DNA of 64,000 nucleotides. Origin: JAKRSE01 sp943369295 (GTDB lineage: Bacteria; Armatimonadota; Fimbriimonadia; Fimbriimonadales; Fimbriimonadaceae). Location: assembly GCA_943369295.1 (NCBI GenBank), contig CALRMU020000001.1, positions 620,001-684,000 on the forward strand. Direction: 5' to 3'. Below the pieces are notes generated by a model, which was not told the origin of the DNA, did no database searches, and was given only the letters and a program-made list of their open reading frames with translations. The translations under genes were made by a program, and so were the position numbers. The first letter of the stretch is position 1; the number at the start of each line of letters is the position of its first letter. Shown here piece after piece: positions 50,372 to 57,608 of the stretch.

Positions 50372-51061
50372 TCAGGCTGAGAGCTTTTGTCCTGATGCCG
50401 CTTGTCGCAGGACAATTTGGCCGATATCGAGAATCGCCTTCACCTCTTGGATCTTAAGAGGGTGAGTGGTCGGCTTGATTTTTAGCTCGCTCCCATGGAT
50501 TGAAAGGGTGGGCCGACGCATCTTCTCCGGCTGCATCAGGGTCCTGGTGACTTCAGGGGTAATCAAATGATGGGCAGTTCTGGAATCTCCTGCGATGGCG
50601 AACCATTCAGCAAAATCTGGACTGCCGATTCCGTGAACTTCGACGAGCGACATGGTCTGCCGGAAGGGGTCATGAGGGGAGTTGGCAGGAACCAGCCTGC
50701 TGAGGGGGCCATCGTACAGCTTTCTTATCAGGCCAGATTGGGTTGCATTCCAAGTCATTCTGAACATGACTTCCAGCCTCGCAGATTCGGGAAAGGGAAG
50801 TTCGGAGGTGAAAACTGTGTGCCAGTCGTGGTCAGAGTCGTTCTCGTCCGGGCCAGAGAACATCTGCCAGGCAAGGCCTGCCGTCACTCCCGTCACCCGC
50901 CAGGCACCTGCTAGAGAGTTGACCTGCTCGTACTTCCAGCCTCGTGATTCGCAGTGCTCTTTAAGTTCCTGTGTGAACTTGACTGAAGCCTGCCGCGCCG
51001 CCCAGACGATAAGGGCTACAAGAGCGATGAACCCTAAAATGGCCAGAGTGGTGATTTGCAT
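50372..51061 (-). CDS. Membrane-anchored hypothetical protein
   Basis: This 229-residue protein is of unknown family. A single N-terminal hydrophobic segment (ITTLAILGFIALVALIVWAA, 3-22) acts as a membrane anchor or uncleaved signal. The rest is a soluble domain containing an EHCESRGWKYEQVN segment, often found in membrane-anchored domains that bind nothing known, and a C-terminal helix (KIQEVKAILDIGQIVLRQAA). No catalytic motif is seen. ATG start. It is upstream of gpsA in the same orientation and opens into the repeat-containing divergent gap before rpsO. Confidence 0.55.
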   Translation of the reverse strand: MQITTLAILGFIALVALIVWAARQASVKFTQELKEHCESRGWKYEQVNSLAGAWRVTGVTAGLAWQMFSGPDENDSDHDWHTVFTSELPFPESARLEVMFRMTWNATQSGLIRKLYDGPLSRLVPANSPHDPFRQTMSLVEVHGIGSPDFAEWFAIAGDSRTAHHLITPEVTRTLMQPEKMRRPTLSIHGSELKIKPTTHPLKIQEVKAILDIGQIVLRQAASGQKLSA

Positions 51062-51781
51062 TGCTCCTTACTTAAACTTCGGGATTTGAGGGGTCTGGGC
51101 TGCAGGGAGTTCTGCTGGGTTGATGGTTCGTGGGGTTAGTTTCAAACTCGCCATTCCCGACCCACCGCTCGTTCCTCGCGGATGGGATCGAGGCACCCGA
51201 AACTGAAAAAGGGGATGGCAAAACCCCTCAAATCGCAAAAGGTAAAGGGTGGGGTGCTCAATCAGCATGCTGGGATGATATGTAGAATCTGCACTGGCGA
51301 CGCCAGTGGCACACATCTTCTATTCTTTTTTGAAATGAATGAGTGGCCTGGTTTAACTCCGCTAAGCCAGGAATGCAAGTTCAATCCAATTGAAAAGTGG
51401 CTGGGTGCCCCGTCCCGATCAGGCTGCTGTCGGGCGGGAACTGTGACCGTTCGAAGATTCTTCCTGGGTGCCACGACCTCGGCCGAGCTTGTGAGGACTA
51501 GGTCGTGAACGAACAGATCTCAACTGTAAGTCAGATCTGCCTGTCACCTACAAGTCTGCCAGTAGCCCAAGCCCCCCGTAAGAACACCGGAGCCCCACAG
51601 GCAATCAGCCGCTTGGACACCCATAGGCCCACGAACTTGAAAGGTAATGGTATCCTTGCGAAGCCCAGGTGGCTGGTCGGCCGTTGTTCCGAGCCTCTTC
51701 TGTCTAAGACAGTAACGGAGGATGCTCGCAAGAGCGGCAAACCTTAAGCCCGGGAACCAGCGGAGGCTGATCAACACAACG
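51062..51781. repeat. Divergent gap with families C, A and F, and the rpsO leader
   Basis: C reversed is at 51151-51200, A at 51343-51375, a G-like palindrome within about 51406-51440, and F at about 51469-51515. Unlike most repeat gaps this one is divergent. The last 260 bases before rpsO carry no repeat family and probably hold the rpsO promoter, which I could not place. Confidence 0.7.
51724..51735 (+). promoter_or_regulatory. Possible structured rpsO leader (GCAA tetraloop hairpin)
   Basis: GCTC-GCAA-GAGC is a small GNRA-capped stem 46 bases before rpsO, followed by CCCGGG and a Shine-Dalgarno GGAGG (51762-51766). Leaders of rpsO often bind S15. The resemblance is only suggestive. Confidence 0.3.
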
Positions 51782-52063
51782 ATGCCACTCGAACCGGCCA
51801 ATAAACTGCAGATTATGGAAGAGTACGCCCTTTCTAGTGGAGACACTGGATCGGCGGATGTTCAGATTGCTTTGATGCACGCTCGCATCAAGCAGATTAC
51901 CGAGCACCTGAAGACCAACCGCAAGGACTTTCACAGCCGCGCTGGTCTGCTGAGACTCGTCGGAAAGCGACGAAGACTCGAAGCCTACATGAGAGACGTC
52001 GACATTGTTCGCTATCGTCAGCTCATCGGCCGACTCGGCATCCGAGAAGTTCGACCCCGCTAA
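51782..52063 (+). CDS. rpsO: 30S ribosomal protein S15
   Basis: S15 binds the 16S rRNA central domain and helps 30S assembly. From ATG 51782 it has 93 residues (MPLEPANKLQIMEEYALSSG) with the conserved cores DTGSADVQIALMHARIKQITEHL, HSRAGLLRLVGKRRRLEAYM and RYRQLIGRLGIRE. The longer open frame upstream is not coding. pnp follows 40 bases later in the classic rpsO-pnp order. Confidence 0.97.
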   Translation: MPLEPANKLQIMEEYALSSGDTGSADVQIALMHARIKQITEHLKTNRKDFHSRAGLLRLVGKRRRLEAYMRDVDIVRYRQLIGRLGIREVRPR

Positions 52064-52103
52064 GGTCCCTTTTTCCGCGACCTCATAGCGAGGTTTTCAC
52101 AAG

Positions 52104-54491
52104 ATGATTCACACCCACTCGTTCGAAGTTGGGGGCAAAACCCTCAGTCTTGAGACGGGTCGAGTGGCAAAGCAGGCGGGTGGTTCAGTCCTTTTGGGCA
52201 TGGACCAGACCGTCATTCTTGGCTCAGCGACCATGTCTCGCAATGCGAAAGAAGGCATTGACTTCCTTCCCCTCGTATGCGATTTTGAAGAAAGAAAGTA
52301 CGCCATCGGAAAGATTCCCGGCGGCTTTGTAAAGAGAGGAGGACGACCAAGCGATAAAGCCGTTCTCATTTCTCGACTCATCGACCGGCCCATTCGGCCT
52401 CTCTTCCCCAAAGGACTCCGCAACGACGTTCAGGTCATCACCATGGCCTTCTCGGTGGACAAAAAGTGTCCGCCCGACGTCCTGGCTATCAATGCCGCCG
52501 GCGCCGCTCTTGCCATTTCTGATATCCCCTTCGCTGGCCCAATCGCCGGTGTTCGAGTTGGATGCATTGATGACGAACTGATCCTTTTCCCCAGCAACGA
52601 GCAGCTCAAGACCTCCAGCCTCGACCTCGTCGTTGCCGGACACAAAGGCGCGATCTCTATGGTGGAATCGGGCGCCCATGAAGTCAGCGAAGAGCTGATG
52701 ATTCGAGCCCTGGCCTACGCTCACGAAGGAATTCGCGCCATCTGCGAAGAATTCGAAAAGTTCGCCGAAATGGCAGGCAAGCCCAAGAGGGAAGTCTCCC
52801 TCTTCCTCCCCGACGAAAAGCTCGTCGAAGAGATTAAGAAGGCTGAAGCCAAGGTCATTGACGCAGGCATTTTTGACCCCGACAAGGCCAAGAGAGAGTC
52901 CGCTATGGACGACCTCAACCGAGAGCTGATTGCCAAGTACAAGGAAAAGTACGCCGACAAGCCAGAGGTTCTTAAGACCCTCGCCGAAGCTGTCGACAAG
53001 GCTGTCAAGGGAACGATTCGAAAGAACGTTATCGAGAAGGATCGCAGGCCCGACGGACGAAGCTCTACTGAGATTCGACCCCTCGAAGCCGTTGCCGGCC
53101 TTCTCCCCCGAGTTCACGGTTCTGGACTTTTCACTCGCGGCCAGACTCAGGTCATGACCGTTCTCACCCTCGGCTTGCCCAAGGATGCCCAGATGATGGA
53201 CACCCTGGACGAGGAAGAGGAAGACAAGCGCTATATGCACTTCTACAACTTCCCCCCCTATTCGGTGGGAGAAGTCAGAATGCTGCGTGGCGCAGGTCGA
53301 AGAGAAGTGGGTCACGGAGCTCTTGCCGAAAGAGCCCTTAGGCCAGTCGTCCCTGTCGACGATCCCGAATTCCCCTACACCCTGCACCTGATCAGCGAAG
53401 TGCTTGAAAGCAACGGCTCCACCTCCATGGCTTCCGTCTGCGGCTCAACCCTCGCTCTTCTCGATGCCGGCATCAAGATCAAGGCTCCTGTCGCAGGCAT
53501 CGCCATGGGCTTGATGACCGACGGTAAGATTTGGAGAGTCCTTACCGACATTCAGGGAGTCGAAGACTTCTCTGGAGACATGGACTTCAAGGTTGCTGGA
53601 ACCAGAGAAGGAATCACCGCCCTTCAGCTTGACACCAAGCTGGACGGAATTCCGGAAGAGGTTTTGGCTCGAGCCCTTAGGCAGGCCAAGGACGCCCGAC
53701 TGCAGATTCTTGACGTGATCGAGGCTGAACTGCCTGGACCACGAACTGAACTCGCAGACACTGCTCCTCGAGTCACCGTTCTTCACATCAACCCTGAGAA
53801 GATCGGCGCTCTGATCGGACCTGGCGGAAGCAACATCCGCAAGATCACCGAAAGCAGCGGAACCGAAATCGACGTTCGACAGGACGGCCGAGTTCTGGTC
53901 GCTGCTCAGGATGGCCCCTCGGCTGAATCTGCCGTCAATCAGATCAAGGCACTTACCCTTGAACTGACCGTCGGCATGGAATTCGAAGGCGCTGTCACTC
54001 GGCTCTTCGGACGAGGCGCCATGGTGGAAATGCCAGGCGGAAGGGACGGACTCGTTCCCACCGAACTGCTTACCCATCAGAAGATCGGACGACCTGACGA
54101 CGCTGTTTCGGTTGGAGATCGAATCAGAGTCAAGGTTCAGGAAGTCGATTCCATGGGCCGAGTCAACCTCTCTGCTCTTGATCTGAACCCCGACATGCCC
54201 AAGCTGAATGGAGAAGCCATTGCTTCACCCCCCAGGCCCATGGGAGATAGAGGCGGTCGAGATCGAGATCGTGGCGGAGACAGAGGCGGTTACGGTAATC
54301 GTGACCGAGGCGGCGACCGTGGCGGAGATCGCGGCGGAGACAGAGGCGGCTATGGAAATCGTGACCGCGGTCCCCGACGAGATTTTGACGGACCTCGAAA
54401 TGACGCTCCTGCTCCTCGAACTGACGGAGAAGGCGGCGGCAACGGCGAGCCCCCCCGCGAAGTCAATCCTAAGTTCCGCCCCCGACGCTAA
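52104..54491 (+). CDS. pnp: Polynucleotide phosphorylase with RGG-rich tail
   Basis: This trimeric 3'-5' exoribonuclease phosphorolyses RNA. The 795 residues (usual about 700) have two RNase PH domains (1-230 and about 310-530; FVKRGGRPSDKAVL and SNGSTSMASVCGSTLALLDAG with catalytic residues), a KH domain (about 550-615, IGALIGPGGSNIRKI) and an S1 domain (about 620-695). An added tail (about 712-795) is built of DRGG and GYGNRDRGG repeats, an RGG-type RNA-binding low-complexity region. ATG start. A Rho-independent terminator follows. Confidence 0.96.
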   Translation: MIHTHSFEVGGKTLSLETGRVAKQAGGSVLLGMDQTVILGSATMSRNAKEGIDFLPLVCDFEERKYAIGKIPGGFVKRGGRPSDKAVLISRLIDRPIRPLFPKGLRNDVQVITMAFSVDKKCPPDVLAINAAGAALAISDIPFAGPIAGVRVGCIDDELILFPSNEQLKTSSLDLVVAGHKGAISMVESGAHEVSEELMIRALAYAHEGIRAICEEFEKFAEMAGKPKREVSLFLPDEKLVEEIKKAEAKVIDAGIFDPDKAKRESAMDDLNRELIAKYKEKYADKPEVLKTLAEAVDKAVKGTIRKNVIEKDRRPDGRSSTEIRPLEAVAGLLPRVHGSGLFTRGQTQVMTVLTLGLPKDAQMMDTLDEEEEDKRYMHFYNFPPYSVGEVRMLRGAGRREVGHGALAERALRPVVPVDDPEFPYTLHLISEVLESNGSTSMASVCGSTLALLDAGIKIKAPVAGIAMGLMTDGKIWRVLTDIQGVEDFSGDMDFKVAGTREGITALQLDTKLDGIPEEVLARALRQAKDARLQILDVIEAELPGPRTELADTAPRVTVLHINPEKIGALIGPGGSNIRKITESSGTEIDVRQDGRVLVAAQDGPSAESAVNQIKALTLELTVGMEFEGAVTRLFGRGAMVEMPGGRDGLVPTELLTHQKIGRPDDAVSVGDRIRVKVQEVDSMGRVNLSALDLNPDMPKLNGEAIASPPRPMGDRGGRDRDRGGDRGGYGNRDRGGDRGGDRGGDRGGYGNRDRGPRRDFDGPRNDAPAPRTDGEGGGNGEPPREVNPKFRPRR

Positions 54492-54510
54492 GTAGGGAAG
54501 GGGAACGGAA

Positions 54511-54549
54511 GAAGGCTCTGACCAGTTTTGGTCAGGGCCTTCTTTTTTT
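54511..54549 (+). terminator. Rho-independent terminator after pnp
   Basis: GAAGGCTCTGACCA pairs with TGGTCAGGGCCTTC, followed by TTTTTTT. It is near-identical in core to the terminator at 12523-12558. Confidence 0.93.
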
Positions 54550-54823
54550 GTGCCTCTGCCTAAGTGAAACGATTGGTGATCTGCCCGACCGGCTTGCTTT
54601 CGAGCAGGGAATTGGGTGGATCTGGATTTCGGTTTATAGAGGTGCCGTCCAGAATCAGCCAACCCCCGAACTCCCTTCCTGGGAAGGGGTTTTCTTTTTT
54701 CTCCCCATCGAGCGTCTCCTCGTTCCTCGGAGCCACTCGACGGGTTCGGTTCCGGAAGAATTTCTGTTTGGCGCAGTACTGGGTGGCCTGGGTCCAGCTC
54801 ACTATTTCCGGACTTAGAAATCG

Positions 54824-55344
54824 AAGGTTGGCAAATTGAGAAGTGAGGGCGGCCTGCTCGACCAGCTAGCTGTCGAGCAGGAACTTGGCAGCCAAATGTG
54901 GCCCAGCAGCCCGCGATTTTGGAAAGTTAAAGCTTTAAACTTGCAAGGGGATCCGGGGCTGCTGCTCCTTCGTCTCAGCCATCCCCGGCCACCCGGGAGC
55001 ATTTGAATGGAGCTCTCCGGGTGTCCCGATCCTCGTCCGAGCCTGCGAGGACTAGGTCATGAATGTGGAATCCGAGCTGAGCATTTCAAGGCTGGCAAAT
55101 TGAGAAGTGAGGGTGGCCTGCTCGACCAGCTAGCTGTCGAGCAGGAACTTGTCAGCCTAAGTGTGGCCCAGCAGCCCGCGTACTCTTCAGATGTTGGAAA
55201 GCTAGAGCTTCAAACTTGTAAGGGGATCCGGGGCTGCCGCTCCTTCGTCTCAGCCATCCCCGGCTACCCAGGAGCAATTGAATGGAGCTCTCCGGGTGCC
55301 ACGATCCTCGTCCGAGCCTGCGAGGACCAGGTCGTGAATGAATG
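54824..55344. repeat. Two-copy tandem duplication of about 250 bp
   Basis: Copy 1 is 54824-55066 and copy 2 is 55088-55344. The copies align almost throughout. Copy 2 has about 13 extra bases in the middle (near 55185). Each starts with GGCAAATTGAGAAGTGAGGG, holds a palindrome (CTGCTCGAC/GTCGAGCAG, 54854-54880 in copy 1) and then families E and F. Confidence 0.85.
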
Positions 55345-55464
55345 CTTTGTCAACAGGCATTCCTGGCTTAGCAGAGCTAAACCAGGCCACAGAAAACCTT
55401 CTTCGATTGAGGAAACGGGATGTTCGAGATAAAGCAATGTCACTCAAAAAGGCTAACTCTACAA

Positions 55465-55485
55465 CTCCTTCCTCCTTCCTCCTTC
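55465..55485. repeat. Three tandem copies of CTCCTTC
   Basis: The reverse complement of the GGAGGAA heptamer tract at 45202-45243. It lies in the pilD upstream region. Confidence 0.8.
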
Positions 55486-55543
55486 AGCCTCCCGCCCATC
55501 AAATCCTCCGATTCCGGTATCATGCCGTGGGGCGAAATAGAGG

Positions 55544-56563
55544 GTGTTTCCTGAATGGACTTGGCTGGTCGGCTTCTACATCGGAGCAACGATCGGCAGC
55601 TTTTTGAATGTAGTCATCTACAGGCTCCCCCGTGGTCTGAAGTTATCTCAGCCTACTTACTCGTTTTGTCCCAATTGCCAAAACCGCCTGGGAATGCAGG
55701 ATCTCCTTCCTCTCATTTCCTGGCTTTACCTAAAAGGCAAGTGCAGGCAGTGCGAAGTCAAAATCTCCAGCCGCTACTTTTGGGTTGAAGTCATCACCGG
55801 AACTCTGTTCGGGATGATTTGGTGGCAGCAGCTCGTCATGGGGCAGGATTGGATACGTGCCCTCGGCTTCAGCATGTTCGCGGCAGCCTTGGTAGCGGCC
55901 ATTTTCACCGACCTGGCTCACTACATCATTCCAGACCAAGTGAATGCCTGGATGCTGGGAGTCGGCTTGGCAATGAATGCGGCTTGGATCGGATTCGGTC
56001 TGCCGGAAGCCTGGATGTGGGGCATGCCGGTATCGGTGGCAGGAGCCCTGGTGGGTGTCGGAGTCCTTTGGGGCATCGCCTTTCTAGGACTTGTTGCCTT
56101 CAAAAAAGACGCCATGGGCCATGGCGATATTAAAATGGCTCGGGGAATTGGTGCAGTTTTACTGCCCTTTTTAGCCCTTATCAGTTTTGGTTTGGCGGTA
56201 GCCCTTGGAGCAGTGTTTGGCATAGTCATTCTTCTGCTGAGACGGGGCGCCACTGGGCCAGAAGGGGAGGAAGATGGGGAAGGCCAACCCGATTTTCCGC
56301 CGGAATCGATTGGGTCACTTCTATGGTGCGGACTCGGCTACGTGCTCTGCATTGATGTGATCGGACTCTTCTTTCCGAAGATTTATGAGTGGTGGTTTGG
56401 AGAGAACCCCTACTCAGTCGAAGAGATTGAAGAGAATCCTAGGGTAGAACTGACAATGATTCCGTTCGGTCCCTATTTGGCCGCGGGTGCGTTGGGTGCT
56501 GTGCTGTTCGGGCCTCAGTTGTTAGGGCTCGTTCAGGCTTACTGGAAGTCGGTGGCAGGTTAA
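55544..56563 (+). CDS. pilD: Prepilin peptidase / N-methyltransferase
   Basis: This membrane aspartyl protease cleaves and N-methylates prepilins. The 339 residues have an N-terminal methylase segment with the CPNCQNRL...CRQC zinc pairs (about 42-70) and about eight helices. The catalytic aspartates are visible: FTDLAHYIIPD (D123) and GHGDIKM (D195), plus a cytoplasmic glycine/glutamate-rich loop (about 235-260). GTG start at 55544. It heads a run of four prepilin genes and presumably processes them. The extra C-terminal region beyond the usual 250 residues, with two more membrane segments, is longer than in classic PilD. Confidence 0.94.
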   Translation: MFPEWTWLVGFYIGATIGSFLNVVIYRLPRGLKLSQPTYSFCPNCQNRLGMQDLLPLISWLYLKGKCRQCEVKISSRYFWVEVITGTLFGMIWWQQLVMGQDWIRALGFSMFAAALVAAIFTDLAHYIIPDQVNAWMLGVGLAMNAAWIGFGLPEAWMWGMPVSVAGALVGVGVLWGIAFLGLVAFKKDAMGHGDIKMARGIGAVLLPFLALISFGLAVALGAVFGIVILLLRRGATGPEGEEDGEGQPDFPPESIGSLLWCGLGYVLCIDVIGLFFPKIYEWWFGENPYSVEEIEENPRVELTMIPFGPYLAAGALGAVLFGPQLLGLVQAYWKSVAG

Positions 56564-56628
56564 TGGGTCCTTCCATCGGGAACAAGGTGCTTCAGCGCTC
56601 AGTCTATGAGGAACAGCCGGAGATAGGC

Positions 56629-57525
56629 ATGCAGAAGCAAAGAAGAGCATTTACGCTCATTGAAGTGTTGGTCGTGATCGCGGTGATCGCGATTTTGTCA
56701 GCACTCATCTTCCCTGCGTTCACAAGAGCGCGGGCAGAAGCCTACAGGAGTGGTGACCTTTCCTCGATGAATGCATTGAGGGGAGCTATCCTCCTTTACC
56801 GTGAGGATCAAGGAGGGTTTCCTCCTCAGATTCTTGGCTACGCCTCACTTTACAGTTCTGGACCAGATGCGGGTGCAGTGGTGCCCGCCAACCGAATCGC
56901 CAGCTATCTGTACCCGAGGCGAATCAGCAGCATCGAAACGCTCCGGCCTTCGCAGAACAGAGTTGGATTTACAGATGTGACCATGGCGACATGGCCAAAC
57001 GCGGACCCCAGAGCTGTTGGAACTGCTGCCCAATACGACCTGACGGGAGATGGATTGATCGACTTGGTTCAGGATGACCCTGCGCTGGCTCGGCAAGCTT
57101 TCGGTCCCGGCAATGGCTGTGTGACAACCGGCCTTGGTGTTGATCCCACCTGCAATGAAGGTGCTGGATCAGCATTGTTCTATACAGTCAGTGGCTACGA
57201 TGTCAGCCGCAACCCCTACCAGAACCCTGGCAACTCGGCATTCCCCCAGCATGAGCTTCGGTACGCGCTTTTCTGGACGACCGCCGGTTTGGGTGCTGGT
57301 GATGAGCAGGACGATCCTCGTCAGCTCGGCTACAACAACCCGCCCGATTCGACCATCATCACCTGGAACTCCTGGTGGAGAGACTACGAGGCGGGCAACG
57401 TGATTGCCGGAATTCCCGTTCAGCCAGTGGGTGGCCGACGCGACATGGTTCTGACCGTAGGCGGAGCTGCAAGGACGGCTGATTCAAAGAGTCTCTTTGC
57501 TCGTTCTTGGCGCTACGTGCCCTAG
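56629..57525 (+). CDS. Prepilin-like protein, GspH/FimU position
   Basis: From ATG 56629 (GGAG six bases upstream) the protein has 298 residues. The class III signal is MQKQRRA/FTLIEVLVVIAVIA with Glu at +5 and a hydrophobic helix to about residue 32. The exported domain has an N-terminal helical stem (ARAEAYRSGDLSSMNALRGAILLYREDQ) followed by a beta-rich region with Asp/Asn-rich loops (LTGDGLIDLVQDDPA). An upstream frame from 56563 would place the signal 29 residues in, which is not normal. It follows pilD. It could be a minor pilin. Confidence 0.85.
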   Translation: MQKQRRAFTLIEVLVVIAVIAILSALIFPAFTRARAEAYRSGDLSSMNALRGAILLYREDQGGFPPQILGYASLYSSGPDAGAVVPANRIASYLYPRRISSIETLRPSQNRVGFTDVTMATWPNADPRAVGTAAQYDLTGDGLIDLVQDDPALARQAFGPGNGCVTTGLGVDPTCNEGAGSALFYTVSGYDVSRNPYQNPGNSAFPQHELRYALFWTTAGLGAGDEQDDPRQLGYNNPPDSTIITWNSWWRDYEAGNVIAGIPVQPVGGRRDMVLTVGGAARTADSKSLFARSWRYVP

Positions 57526-57537
57526 ACCTTTTTTTCT

Positions 57538-57564
57538 AGGAGAAGGGAACACCCTTCTCCTTTG
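57538..57564 (+). terminator. Perfect hairpin between prepilin genes
   Basis: AGGAGAAGGG and CCCTTCTCCT pair around AACA (57538-57561), followed by TTG. It lies 12 bases after the first prepilin stop, so it may attenuate transcription into the giant prepilin genes. Confidence 0.6.
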
Positions 57565-57608
57565 TTGATTCCAACTGATTTAAGTGCAGTGCAGAGGATG
57601 GTGTAGTG

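Larger units (their letters stand above)
54550..55543. repeat. Long gap between pnp and pilD, filled with repeats
   Basis: No gene was found. It contains a two-copy 245-257 bp duplication (54824-55344, listed separately) that includes family E at about 54953-54995 and 55226-55270 and family F at about 55029-55065 and 55300-55340. Family A reversed follows at 55358-55391. A heptamer tract CTCCTTC x3 is at 55465-55485, 58 bases before pilD. Short open frames here are repeat-derived. Confidence 0.75.

Noticed and set aside
52224..53387. Long reverse-strand open frame of 387 codons
   Set aside because: It is antisense to pnp, whose forward protein has clear domain motifs; the reverse protein is low in complexity and has no recognisable domain.
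54550..55543. Insertion sequence remnant
   Set aside because: No transposase fragment and no matching terminal repeats with target-site duplication were seen; the repetition is a tandem duplication of non-coding modules.
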